Assembly (NCBI GenBank): GCA_007922195.1
Contig: ML682125.1
Span: forward strand, 875,828 to 939,827
Origin: Podocnemis expansa
Lineage: Eukaryota > Chordata > Testudines > Podocnemididae
DNA length: 64,000 nucleotides
Direction: 5' to 3'
The position numbers and the translations under genes were made by a program. The notes beneath the pieces were generated by a model. The model searched no databases, was not told the origin of the DNA, and was given only the letters and a program-made list of their open reading frames with translations. Below, one piece after another: positions 11,001-20,487 of this stretch. Each line of letters starts with the position of its first letter. The stretch's first letter is position 1.

Positions 11001-11538
11001 CACGGACTGGTTGTGCTCCCGGTTTCAATGGTACTGGGACGGGAGGAACATTTCGTGCCCTTCCAGGTGTTCCATCAGCCCAAACCCATGGAGCAACCGC
11101 GTCCTCAATTTCAACTGGTATCAGTGAATCAGATGCCTGGGGTTGTTGCAAAGAGGCTAAATAATTGACTGCCATATTTCTTGGGACGGTTAACTCACAG
11201 AGTTTCCCGTTAAAATTTAAAGTAGCTCCTAATTTTGCAAGTACATCCCTTCCTAATAAAGCTGTTGGGCAATCTGGCAAAAGTAAAAACTGATGTGTAA
11301 AATGATGTCCATTAACTTCACAATTAATATTCTGCAGGAATGATGCTCTCTGTGTCACTCCAGTAGCTCCCTGTACTTTTGTACTAGAGGCTGATAATGG
11401 GATTCCATAATCTGAGGGTAACACAGAAAAAGCTGATCCTGTATCAATCAACATGGAAATTGGACAATCCCCTATCTTCAACTGTATCATGGGATCTGGC
11501 CCTGGGGGTTCAGGGACTTCTCCAGACCCCTGATACTG
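7939..11538 (-). CDS. pol: ERV pol: protease, reverse transcriptase, RNase H, integrase (uninterrupted)
   Basis: In frame with gag, separated by a TGA at 11541-11539, and open for about 1,200 codons; the first ATG is at 11490. Numbering from that ATG: protease LIDTGS at 14-19; RT with DLKDAFF (252-258), VLPQGFKNSP (288-297) and catalytic YIDD (322-325); RNase H with FTDGSS (D625), an acidic E near 663, YTDSR (D684) and RQAD (D754); integrase zinc site H827/H831/C861/C864; catalytic core D894, D953, E989 (35 residues between the last two); then a GDWVFLKKW/PRWKGP C-terminal domain. Every catalytic residue I looked for is present. As in gammaretroviruses, it would be made as Gag-Pol by reading through the gag stop, but gag is broken upstream, so normal production is doubtful. 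Confidence 0.92.
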   Translation of the reverse strand, partial: QYQGSGEVPEPPGPDPMIQLKIGDCPISMLIDTGSAFSVLPSDYGIPLSASSTKVQGATGVTQRASFLQNINCEVNGHHFTHQFLLLPDCPTALLGRDVLAKLGATLNFNGKLCELTVPRNMAVNYLASLQQPQASDSLIPVEIEDAVAPWVWADGTPGRARNVPPVPVPLKPGAQPVRVRQYPLSLSVCQKLEPLINRFLEFGLLTPIRSAFNTPIMGIPKKDGEIRLVHDLRAINNITQDVHPIVPNPHTLITQIPSSAEVFTVIDLKDAFFTIPIAQESQELFAFEWESPDGRKIQLAWIVLPQGFKNSPTLFGTALAERLRLWQAPDQTYVLQYIDDILIAAPNSLSCAQGTISLLNFLAIEGFKVSRTKIQVCQSQVHYLGFTLTPGHRELTMDRKEVICQYPLPTTKKELRAFLGLVEYCRSWIPDFGSLAKPLYTALQGPEQDLPHLGRAERDAIKCLKAALISAPALGLPNPCKPFQLFMHEHKSVASGVLTQEFGGQRRPVAYLSKQLDPVACGWPACLRAVAAATVLIRKALKLTLGADLTLFVPHSVLAVLENKGSHFCSQQRIAQFQTLLLATPGLVCTTSNVLNPATLLPVTGELEHDCIQTLDEILLPRTDLTDIPLENVDLEVFTDGSSFVENGERKAGYAVVTVNSIIEAEPLAPGTSAQLAELIALTRALELATGLRCNIYTDSRYAFGVVYAFGQIWANRGFLTATGEPVKYGQAISKLLQAVLKPKQVAVIHCKAHTSDQSFVAKGNRQADVAANSAARRPLTTPVEAALLPALPSLPNPRYTAVEIASEMEKGGSWEGKWIKNHQGKFVIPATDISLIVQALHESTHAGKDKLGHFFQQYFTGKGLTSALEAAQSQCLLCQQTNPATVSHKAPQGIVTRGTLPGGKWQVDFAELPRQKGFRCLLVFVDTFSGWPEAFPTRTCTAREAAKALLNTIIPRFGIPWEGIESDNGAAFVAKVVKQVVERLNVPWRYHSSWHPQANGIVEHMNHTLKGTLTKLAQETSLPWPEALPLALLRIRILPRGSAKVSPFEVLYGRPYPIGPICSIVGAETEMGPKIISDYVSNLSGIVQSLHKSLQEASPGQLTDPVHPFHPGDWVFLKKWNKTPLEPRWKGPLQVLLTTNTLVKLEGVKAWVHHSRVKKATPPNLSPSKKQSSTWTVEPIEDLCFLVKRSKNPEPPP

Positions 11539-13220
11539 TCATTGTGAATTTTGTAGGTGCATGACCTGAGAAGGAGGTTCTAAGGTCTTCTTCTTCTTTA
11601 GAGGACATTCATTTCCCCAATGTCCTTCTTGTCTACAGATTCAACACTGATTTCTAGACAAAGGAGTTTCCCTATTCTTATCTGTTATTCTATAGCCTCC
11701 TCCCCTCACCTGACTTCCTCCTCGAATCCCTCTTCCGCAAGACATCCCTCTATCCCTCATAACTGCAGGTTGTAGAGCTGCAAGCAAAGTTAAGTGTCGA
11801 CGCTGTTCCCGCTTCTCTTCACGCTTTTCTGTTTCCTGATCCCTACCATTAAAGACTTTAAAAGCTATTTCCAATAGCTGCGCAGGATCCATATTTAAAG
11901 GACCTTCTAGCTTATTTAATTTCTTCCGAATATCTGGGGCCGAATTGGATAGAATGACTGAATTGTACATGGTCCGGTTGGCAGCATCGTCAGGATCCAA
12001 TGCTGTCCATTGTCTAAAGGCTACCCGCACTCTTTCAAAAAATTGAGAAGGGGATTCATCCTTTCCCTGAACTGTTGCATACACCTTATTCATGTCCCGT
12101 CTTCTGGGAATTCCGTTTCTAAACCCAGCCGTTATACATTGTCGATAGGTGTTTAAACATGTCCTATGTTCCTCATTGTTATAATCCCATTGTGGTCTTT
12201 GTGCTGGCCAGATCTCCTCAAGTTGAGGTCCCCCAGCCACAACTGGATGAGATCTCCGCTCAGCTTCCCTACGACCAGCTGCCATTACCAAAGCTCTTTC
12301 TTCCCCAGTTAATAATATGGCCAAAAACTGTTGGACATCATCATATGTGGGCTGGTGAGTCCTACAAATAGACTCAAATAAATTTGCCATCCGAATTGGA
12401 TCAGTAGAATAATCTGGATTTTGATTTTTCCAATTAAACAAATCCGAGGTTTGAAAGGGTGTATACTGAAAAGCCCTTAAATACTCCCCAGCATGTGCAA
12501 CACGAGTATCCGGTTCTACCACCTCACGAAGGGGACACATCTTATTGGGAGCTCCCTTCTTACAACACTCACACTTGCACGGAGGCTGAACAACGTCCCG
12601 AAGGTCGTAGCCAGAATGAGCCCCCCTTTTTAATTTCTGAGCGTCACTGTCCCCCTGACAGTGCGCAGTATCCGGTATTTCCTTTACTTGGTCCTGGAGT
12701 CCCTCCATATCAGGAGCAGTTTCCTGATTAATTTGAGGCAGGGGTGCAAATGGTGGCTGCCCCTCAGCCTGACTTGCACCTCCCCTGTGAGGGTCTGCGG
12801 GACGCGGAACCAATAGATAAGGTGGCGGCGGAATCTCCGGAGGATCCTGTGAGAGCACAGGAGGGAAGTCCACCTTCCTCCGTTCATTCCTTGCCCTTGC
12901 CAACATAATCTTGGCCCCCCCAGGCACTTGTATTTGTCCGAACGTCGGCAAATTTCCATGAACCCTGTGGCCACCTCATGTTCGTCCCATTTTCCTGCTT
13001 GCTGCATAAATAATAACAACTTTAAAATTACCGTATACTCCAAGGACCCAAACTCTGGCCATGGTACCTTTCCCTCTAACATATAGTATGGCCATGATAA
13101 AGTACACCACTGGACAATTTTCTCTTTAGAGTAGCCCTGTAATCCCAACCGGTTCCGATTCTTTAAAACCCAAGCCAAAGGGGAATCCTTGGGAATGCTT
13201 ACGCTACTCCCTTGACCCAT
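11539..13220 (-). pseudogene. gag: ERV gag, frameshifted and with one internal stop
   Basis: The ATG at 13220 begins MGQGSS, a myristoylation-type matrix start. The matrix frame is lost near 12955, and capsid continues in another frame from there. That second part contains a PPPY late-domain motif (ESCRT recruitment), a p30-like capsid (FQTSDLFNWKNQNPDYS; LAILLTGEERALV) and a charged RE/KR helix near its C end. A TGA at 11643-11641 falls inside the nucleocapsid CCHC knuckle (ICRQEGHWGNEC), and the frame then runs on to TGA 11541-11539, the gag terminator ahead of pol. So there is one frameshift and one nonsense change. Gag would form the particle shell; as read here it cannot be made whole. 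Confidence 0.85.
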
Positions 13221-13898
13221 TTTCCTAAAACCCACTTGCTCTATTCCTCTCTATCAGGCCACTCCTGAAGGAGGGGGACGTCTCCCAAGAGCTAAACCAA
13301 AGGCAACCCTTGCCTTACCCACAGATCACTTACACACCACTTTCATACAAAACACAAAGGGAAGGGATACGGGTTCGTCAGAGCAGTGCCCGGTGCAAGA
13401 ACACAAAGAGGGTGCCCAGTCCACTGCCCTTGCTTTCAAGACACTGCCGGTCACTGCCGTGAAGCTCGCAGCAGGTTTGGGGCGGCTATGGTGAACAGGG
13501 ACTTCATGCACACCTAAATCCTAGACAGACAAACAAACAAACGAACAGGGGAGATACACAGACCCCAAGGGCAGAGCCCTTTACTCACCAATCGCAGTCT
13601 GGATGGCGAAGCTGAACCTCCAAATTCTGGTCCGGTTACAAAAACTTTATTTAACAGGAAAGAAAGGACGCAAGGCAGCAAAACGGCGAAGAAGCGACGA
13701 AGAAGGTTCAAGCTGATCTTCCTTAGGCTGCGGACTCCACGTGGCCGTTGGCTCACTCAAGGGAAGTCTCCCGGCTCAGCAGGTACGCACTACTGCTGAC
13801 AGGGTTTATCACCTTAGAGTGAGACCAAGATCTTCGCCGAAGTCGTCGAAGTCCCGCTGTCGACGTTATCTTCGAAGTCCCAGCGGAGTCGCCAAAAC
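13221..13898 (-). other. ERV leader with primer-binding-site position
   Basis: About 680 nt between the 5' LTR and the gag ATG. Three bases after the LTR end, the minus strand reads TGGCGACTCCGCTGGGAC, the right place and TGG start for a tRNA primer site. I cannot assign the tRNA. Splice donor and packaging signals are expected here but not identified. Short open frames in this leader are not supported as genes. Confidence 0.6.
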
Positions 13899-14356
13899 TG
13901 TTACCCCAAACTTTAGGGGGTCCGGGACGGATCTTGGCACCGAAAGGAGTCACTGACCAGCTTGAAGTTTGAAGAAATTCTTTATTGCTGCATCCGCTTC
14001 CAGCAGCCCAACCACACAGAACCACCTTACCCCAGCAACAGGGGGTTTTATACATCTCTATGCTTAACCCCATTGGTGGGTTTTCAAGACCCTCATTTGA
14101 ATACAAACAGTGATAGGTCCTTACACAGGGGGTCCAGAAACCCCATTGGGTCCCCTTACAAACCCTATTTTACATGCTTAACAAGTATGTTATGTAACAT
14201 TCTTAATGTATCAACTTAGGAACAAACAAGTACCACCACCTGTCACTCTTAGGGATTCTAGAACTTTCCCTAAGTGTGTGGAATTTCCATGAGTCATCAT
14301 GGAGTTTCTAATGTGTAACTCAGGCTGTTAATGTTTAACTCAGGCCTCTGCCTTCA
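13899..14356 (-). repeat. ERV 5' LTR
   Basis: 458 bp, TG...CA, identical to the 3' LTR except at 13939 and 14253. The minus strand carries TATAAAA at 14052-14046 and AATAAA at 13986-13981. This is the promoter LTR of the provirus. Confidence 0.93.
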
Positions 14357-14463
14357 GCACCAGCAGCTTAGAAGTAACATTGGCAGCATTTAGCAAGGGA
14401 AGAGAGGGTGGGAAAGTCAGTAAGTCCATTCTTTCCAAGGTTCTTATGCGGGGGAGAAAAGAT

Positions 14464-14706
14464 CAGTGCTGGATTTCCCATTAGGCACTGTAGGCACAGT
14501 GCCTAGGGCCTATAAAATTTTTAGGGCCTATGAAGAGGGGAAAAAATTAAAAAAGCAGAAAAAATAAAGAAAGTCATGTGGTTTAGCATTAGAATAGTTT
14601 AAAGTGCATCATGCCAATCAACGTAATTCAATTGGCGTTTCACTCCAAAATGTGCAAAAAGAGGGGTAACGTGCCTAGGACCTACGAACACCAAAATCCA
14701 GCCCTG
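14464..14706. mobile_element. Non-autonomous hAT element (MITE)
   Basis: 243 bp with inverted ends CAGTGCTGGATTT / AAATCCAGCCCTG, flanked by a perfect 8-bp duplication GAAAAGAT (14456-14463 and 14707-14714). An 8-bp duplication and CAG-type ends are diagnostic of the hAT superfamily. It has no coding capacity and is probably mobilised by a transposase elsewhere. Confidence 0.85.
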
Positions 14707-14714
14707 GAAAAGAT

Positions 14715-16071
14715 AGTTTCTTTCAGTTACATTCTTGCTCAAACTATGAAAAAGGGAGAGGAGAAAGGGAAGATACTAAATTCCAACTACAAGAAGCAAA
14801 GCCTGTGTGCCCACCCATGCCCCCATTACCACAACAAGAGTGGCTCAGGCAGAGGCCTAGGGTCCTCAAGCAGTATCCCAAAGTCCAGCTTAAATTTAAT
14901 CTCCTACAGCAACCACCCACTGAATTTCCAGAAGCTCCTGGATCTGAGCAGCCAAATCTGCTCAGCAACATAACCCAGCCTCTGGAGATCCCTGAAAGAG
15001 AGAGCCCCTTTAGACATATGGGTTACAGTGGGATGCAGGGTACCCCTACATAGGGCAGGCCCACTCTGGAGCTGTGTCCCAACCCCAGGCTGCACCCTGA
15101 CTGCCCCTGTTACCTCACCCTAGTGACGAACCACCCCTCGCCCAGACTGAGCAGGCTGGGAGATTCTGCATCAGCATCAGCTCCTCCCAGCCCAGCTCTG
15201 CAATACTAGGTGAGCCCTGGGACAGGAACCAGTGACGGCAAGTGATGAGGGTGTCCCGAGCTCAGCTGACTCCTGTGTGTGACACGTGGGCAAGGGGGGC
15301 CAGGCCATTTGCTTATCTCAGACTGCTGCTCTCAGCCTTCTGGCTCTCCTGGCTCGCATAGCCTGGTACAGAAACTGTGTCTCACGCTGGCACGGTCGTT
15401 CCCTACATGGATGTCACAGCTGCTATCCTGGGGACCCCAACTCCACCAGCCCTTCCAGTATCTGCCCAGGGGTCTGCATCCTTAGTGGGGCAAATGTGCT
15501 CCCACATGGAACCGTAATCAAGGTGAGAGCAGCACTTTAGGTTTCACTGGGGACTGCCCCCAGCATGTGACAAGGGCTCCCTGTGCCCCAAGCAGCCCTT
15601 TGGACTCCAAGACAGCCTTATGCCTTGAGGTCTGTTTGACCATCCAGCAGCCCACATCGACACTTTGATAAGTGGAATGCAATCTGCCGCAGACCCTCCC
15701 CTGACCTTACACCCACCAGAATAAACCCTGCTGTTCGCCCAGAGAAATGATCCATGGGTTTTGTACTGTTTCTCAGCTGTTCTTGGTATAGTATCAAAGA
15801 CTGATGTTCCCAGGAAGGACCAGGCCCAACTGCGGTGTAAGCCATCTACCAAGCTGCCCAGGAGTCCTTACAAACTTCATCTTCCTCTCTCAAAGCATAC
15901 CCCCTCAGTTGAAACCCCTGCTGGCAGAGATGCCACCCATGCTAGTCTCTTCCATGGGGGTTTGTTTCAACAGACGCGTGCAAAGATATACCATGGAGCC
16001 AGGAACGGCTCAACCACATAGGTGAACAAGGCAGGTGCCAAGCTTTAAGTGGCTCCAAATTAGACAGAACA
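14715..16071. other. No gene recognised
   Basis: Unique-looking sequence with scattered short open frames on both strands. I see no exon with supportable splice sites, no LTR and no known repeat. Confidence 0.3.
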
Positions 16072-16430
16072 GTTGGTTACTTGCCAGTAACTGTCCCTCT
16101 TTGAGATGGGCTGCTCACATACATTCAGATACAGCTGTACGTGCCGAAGCGCACGGCAGTTCGGAAAGTCTTCAGGCTCAGCCTGTCAGGTCAGGGCACA
16201 CGGCCAATGCCTCCTTCCTTGCCATGGCCGCAGCTATATAGGTGACCGTGACCCTGACCCTCCCAGTCCCATATACCTTTGCCAACTCCATTAGCAGGGA
16301 CAGTAGGAGGGGCCTGAATGTATGTGAGCAGCCTATCTCGAAGGACTGTTACTGGTAACAACCAACCGTTCTCCTTTGAGCGCTGCTCACATCATTCAGA
16401 TACAGGTGACTGCTAGCTGTACCCTAGGAT
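16072..16430. repeat. Internal complementary region and 3' end of DIRS B
   Basis: Arm 16072-16130 is the reverse complement of about 16314-16367. The sequence just after it (16368-16410) is the reverse complement of the element's other end (about 27660-27698). So this block contains the complement of the right and left ends joined. DIRS elements use such a region as template to restore both ends and close a circle. Confidence 0.7.
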
Positions 16431-16884
16431 GGTGGGAGGAGTTACAGTCTACCCACACTGAGTATAGCTCTGCCCAAAGCACATCGTCTCTAGCCTGCTG
16501 GGCAATGGCATAGTGCGTCGTGAAGGTATGAAACAACGACCACGTAGCGGCCCTGCAGATCTCTTGGATCGGGACCTTGGTGAGGAAGGCTGTAGAAGAT
16601 GCCTGAGCCCTGGTAGAGGCTCATAGTCTCCACGGGGGGGGGGGGGGGGTGTTCGACCTTCCATAGCAGTCTTTGATACAATTCACAATCCATCTGGAGA
16701 TGCATTGAGAGGCGATCTGACATCCTCTCATGCGTTCGGCAACCACCACAAACAGTTGAGAGGTCTTATAGAAGGGTCACGTGTGCTCGATGTAAGTCAA
16801 GCGCGCTCACCTCACATCTAAGGTATTCCACCGCCTCTGGTTCTTCATGACCTGAGGGTCAGGGAAGAATACCAGGAGACAGCT
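16431..16884 (-). pseudogene. DIRS B tyrosine recombinase, C-terminal part
   Basis: Minus-strand translation gives EICRAATWS, then HTFTTHYAIA, where the HY tyrosine is the recombinase nucleophile, with frameshifts and stops further upstream (including near 16800). A G run at 16629-16648 coincides with one frame change. The N-terminal part of the same gene lies at 22754-23697 on the far side of element A. The gene is dead through both insertion and point damage. Confidence 0.7.
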
Positions 16885-17245
16885 GTGAGGGATACTCACC
16901 CTTGTGCAGTAGCCAAGGTTCTTTGAGATGCGTGTCCCTGTCCTGCTCCACTCTAGGTGTGTGGCCAGCCCCGCGCCTCAGATCGGAGAGTCTTCAAGCT
17001 GTGTTGGGGGCGCCCTAGCCACCGCAGCAGGGGTTGGAATTCCGTTGCTGATGTGCTGAGGCGCCCCCCCCCCCCAGTTCCCTCTCTACCGCAAAAGGGG
17101 GCTACTAATGCCCTTCTTGTGTCCCTTCGAAGTAGAGGGGAGGAGGGCGGGTAGTGGAGCAGGACAGGGACACACATTTCGAAGCACCTTGGCTACTGCA
17201 CAAGGGTGAGTATCCCTCACTTCTTCTTCGAGCAGTGTCCCTGTC
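16885..17245. repeat. Internal complementary region and 3' end of DIRS A
   Basis: Arms 16885-16951 and 17153-17220 are inverted copies of each other. The bases after the second arm (17221-17245, TTCTTCTTCGAGCAGTGTCC) are the reverse complement of the element's outer 5' end (22730-22753). The block therefore holds the complement of the circle junction, right end joined to left end. Confidence 0.75.
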
Positions 17246-17277
17246 TGCTCCACTCCAGGTGATTACCAAGCTGTTTT

Positions 17278-18330
17278 CTAATTGGTAGAGGGGACTTCGA
17301 GGTTTGCCCCTCGTGCTGACTGTAACACTGCCAGTCCTACTGCCGAATCGGCCCTGGCCATTTGATCAATTGCATAGTGCTTGATGAATGTATCTGCCAA
17401 CCCCCATGTTGCTGCTCTGCAAATTTCCGTTATGGGGACATTATGCATGAAGGCCACAGACGCTGCCAGCGATCTCATGGAGTGAGTCCGGATGCCCTGC
17501 GGGATTGGCAAACCCCGATTTCATATGCTGTCTGTATACAGCTCACTATTCACTTTGATAACTGTTGCTTGGATATTGGTAGACCCCTTGAACGTTCCAC
17601 TATAGAAATCAAAAGCCTCGGTGTCTTATGAAAAAGCTTGGTTCTCTGTAGGTAGATTGCTACTGCCCAACACTCATCGAGTGTATGCCAGCGAGTGTGC
17701 TGGGGGTCAGAATGCGGCTTAGGAAAAAATGTTGGTAAGTGTATCATCTGGTTCATATGGAACACCGAGACTACCTTTGGTAGAAATCTCAGATGTGGCC
17801 TCATGGAGATTTTCTCTTTGTGAAAGACTGTGTAGGGTGGACTTGCCATAAGTGCTGCCAGTTCGCCCACTTGTCAGGCTGATGTGATCGCCACAAGGAA
17901 AGCTACCTTCGTAGACATGGAGGAGCGAGCAGGTTGCTAGCGGTTCCAAAGGTTTTCCCGTTAGGGTTTTGAGGACCATGGAGAGATCCCATGGTGGAGC
18001 AGGTGGTCTGCAAAAGGGATAGGAGTTGTACAACCCCGCCATGAACCGCTTCACCACTGGATGTGAAAATACCAAGACCTCCTGTACTGGCTCATGAAAA
18101 GTAGCTATGGCCGCTAAATGAACCTTTATAGTATTGACCAACAGTTTTGTGCTTTTCAGATACAGAAGATATTCCAGCAAGTCCAGAACAGGAAGGGAGG
18201 CCAGATCCTTCTCGTTTTGATGACACCAGATCACGAACCTGCGCCATTTTTGGAGGTAAGTCCATCTTGTCACAGGCTTCCTGCTGTTTAAGAGGATCTC
18301 CCTAACTTGTTGGGAACATTGTAATTCTAA
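17278..18330 (-). pseudogene. DIRS A tyrosine recombinase
   Basis: N-terminal core-binding part near 18330-17990 (VTRWTYLQKWRRFVIWC...; VHLAAIATFH). The catalytic part follows after frame changes, with HSMRS (HxxR) and TFIKHYAID (tyrosine) at the C end (17511-17278). At 17876-17874 a TGA followed by CAA replaces the Arg-Arg pair seen in elements B (SARRISE) and C (ARRVGE), removing the first catalytic arginine of the R-H-R-Y set. Both changes fit CpG decay. The enzyme would integrate the circular DNA form, and it cannot act here. Confidence 0.8.
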
Positions 18331-18887
18331 CTCATTGTACCATCTAGGTACCACGCTGTCAGGTGCAACCGGTTGAGGCCGGTGTGTAGGGTTTGTCCCC
18401 TGTCCTGCGTCAGAAGGTCCGGTACTGTCAGGAGCGAGATTGGGGTTCTCCTCGACAGCCACACCAAGTCTGTGTACCAGGTCTGCCTGGGCCAGGCCAG
18501 TGCTAGCATGATTACAATAGCCCCATCGTGTTGTATCTTGCAAAGGGTTCTGGGAATCAAGGGAATCAGGGGAAAGGCATACAGGAGACCCTTGCCCCAG
18601 TTGACAAGGAAAGCGTCCCTGCTGGAACCTTCCCCTCTGCCTGCTCTGGAACAGAATGTGTGACATTTCATGTTGTCTTTGGTGGCAAACAGGTCCATAA
18701 CCGGAAGGCCCCACCAGTGAAAAACCTGTTGTATGACATCGTCGCTAACTTCCCATTCGTGGGCTGCCTTGAAGGATCTGCTCAATCTGTCTGCAACCGC
18801 GTTGTCCTTGCCTGGTAGATAGATAGCGGAGATATCTATTCTGTGTTTCAAACACAACTCCCAAAGCTTCATTGCCTCGAGGCACAA
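18327..18887 (-). pseudogene. DIRS A RNase H end and methyltransferase-like domain
   Basis: An open 186-codon frame with PVMDLFATKDN, FCSRAG, LLYAFPLIPLIP and ALAWPRQTWYTDL. This is the conserved block between RNase H and recombinase in DIRS1-like elements that has been compared with DNA adenine methyltransferases. Its first third (LPGKDNAVADRLSR) is the C end of RNase H. It overlaps the frame used by the recombinase. Activity is not implied. Confidence 0.65.
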
Positions 18888-20487
18888 TTGTGTGGATCAT
18901 GCCCCCGCCCCCCCTCCCCCGGTGGTTGACATAATACATGCGTGTGATATTGTCCGTGCGGACCTTCACTACTTTCCCCGCAATGACAGGCAGAAAATGC
19001 TTGCATGCATTGTACACCGCTCTCAGTTCCAGTATGTTTATATGCATGCATTTTTCCCTTTGTGACCATCTCGCCTGAGCTGTCTGTGTCATGAGATGGG
19101 TGCCCCAACCTGTTAATGAGGCATGCATTGTCATCACCAAGTCTGTATGGGGTGACTGAAAAGGAACCCCTTGTAATATGTTTTCCTCCCTTGTCCACCA
19201 GACCAACGATTCTTTTATGGGTTCTGGCGGGGACAGTCTGCGACTTAGATGCTGGTGTCCTATCCTGAATGCCCTTGCGAACCATAGTTGAAATGGTCGC
19301 ATATGGAGTCTGGCGTGCCTGACTAGCAATGTTGTGGCCGCCATGTGCCCCAGCAGCTGCATGCAGGTCCGTGCTTTTATTGTGGGAGAGTTCCTGACCA
19401 CTTGAACCAGGTCCAGGATATTCTTGTACCATTCCTGCAGGAGGTATGCTCTCACCAACAGCGTTTGAATCCTTGCACCTATGAACAGAATTTCCTGAGA
19501 TGGGCAAAGGGAAGACTTTTTGAAATTTGTCACAAACCCTATTGACTGAAGGGTTGTTACCATGATTTTTACTGCCCGCTCGGCTTCGGAAAGGGATGCT
19601 GCTCTTATTAAGAAATCGTCCAATTATAGGAATAGTGTGACTCCCAACGTTCTGAGACATGCACAGACGACCACCATGATCTTTAAAAAAACTCTTGGCA
19701 CAGTGCACAGTCCGAAGGGCATTGCTGTGTATTGGTAATGCTCTCCTGACACTATAAATCTGAGGAATTTCCTGTGTCCCGGATGGATTGACACATGGAA
19801 ATAGGCATCCTTGAGGTTGAGGGAAGCCAACCAGTCCCCTTTTTCCAGCGCTGGGAGTATCCCGGAATCATCACCATCCTGAAACGCTTTGTTTCTATAT
19901 GTTTGTTTAACCTCCTGAGGTCCAGGATCGGCCTCCACCCCCCCCGACTTTTTCTCTGTGAGGAAATAACATAAATAAAACCCCTTGTTCCTGTATTGTG
20001 GTGGAACTTCTTCTATTGCTCCTAGGCCAAGGAGATCGTCGATCTCGCGAGCCAACATGTGTTCGTGAGATGGGTCCCTGAAGAGGGACAGGGTAGGGGT
20101 TTGAGGTGGAGGGGTGGGTCTCGATAGGAATGGGATGAGATATCCTCTTAAGATGGTGTTGAGGACCCATTTGTCAGATGTGATTTCCTCCCATCGATGA
20201 AAGAAGGGGAGGAGTCTGTTGTAAAAAAAGTGAGATGACTTGTTGACAATAATATCCTCTGGAACGAGATGGTCGGGCAAACCCTCGACCAACCTCTCAA
20301 AATTGCTGCCTGGAACCCAATGGTTGAGGGTTGACTGCAGATTGAGAGCCTTGCCGTCAGCGCTGCTGGTGTCTTGACCGAGATCTAGCACCTTCCCATC
20401 TGCATCCCTCATTAGGCTGAGAGTATCTGGCTCTATACAGATGGAACCTCTGATTTTTCCTGTTGAAATTTGCGGGATATATACCAA
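18745..20487 (-). pseudogene. DIRS A reverse transcriptase and RNase H
   Basis: RT begins around 20100 (GYLIPFLSRP, LFRDPSH, LGLGAIEEVP) and has LNLKDAYFHVSI and MPFGLCTVPRVF. At the catalytic site the expected tyrosine of YLDD is a TAA stop at about 19626-19624, leaving LDD in the same frame. RNase H follows (HINILELRAVYNACKHFL; VRTDN). A frame change lies in the fingers region, where the KSGG motif is followed by a garbled tract. The protein would copy element RNA into DNA and is inactive as read here. Confidence 0.82.

Larger units (their letters stand above)
5559..14356 (-). mobile_element. Full-length gamma-type endogenous retrovirus
   Basis: Paired LTRs (5559-6016 and 13899-14356) bound an 8.8-kb provirus on the minus strand, flanked by a perfect 4-bp duplication GCAC (5555-5558 and 14357-14360). 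Order on the minus strand: LTR, long leader, gag, pol in the same frame as gag, env, polypurine tract, LTR. The capsid resembles gammaretroviral p30, pol is in frame behind a gag stop, and env has a CWIC and a CX6CC motif, so the element is gamma-like. The LTRs differ at only two of 458 sites, so insertion was recent. Gag and env are damaged as read here while pol is open. Confidence 0.93.

Noticed and set aside
16629..16648. G homopolymer, with similar C/G runs at 2047, 17066, 27825 and 46262
   Set aside because: Simple repeats; possible sequencing-error sites, not features with a function.
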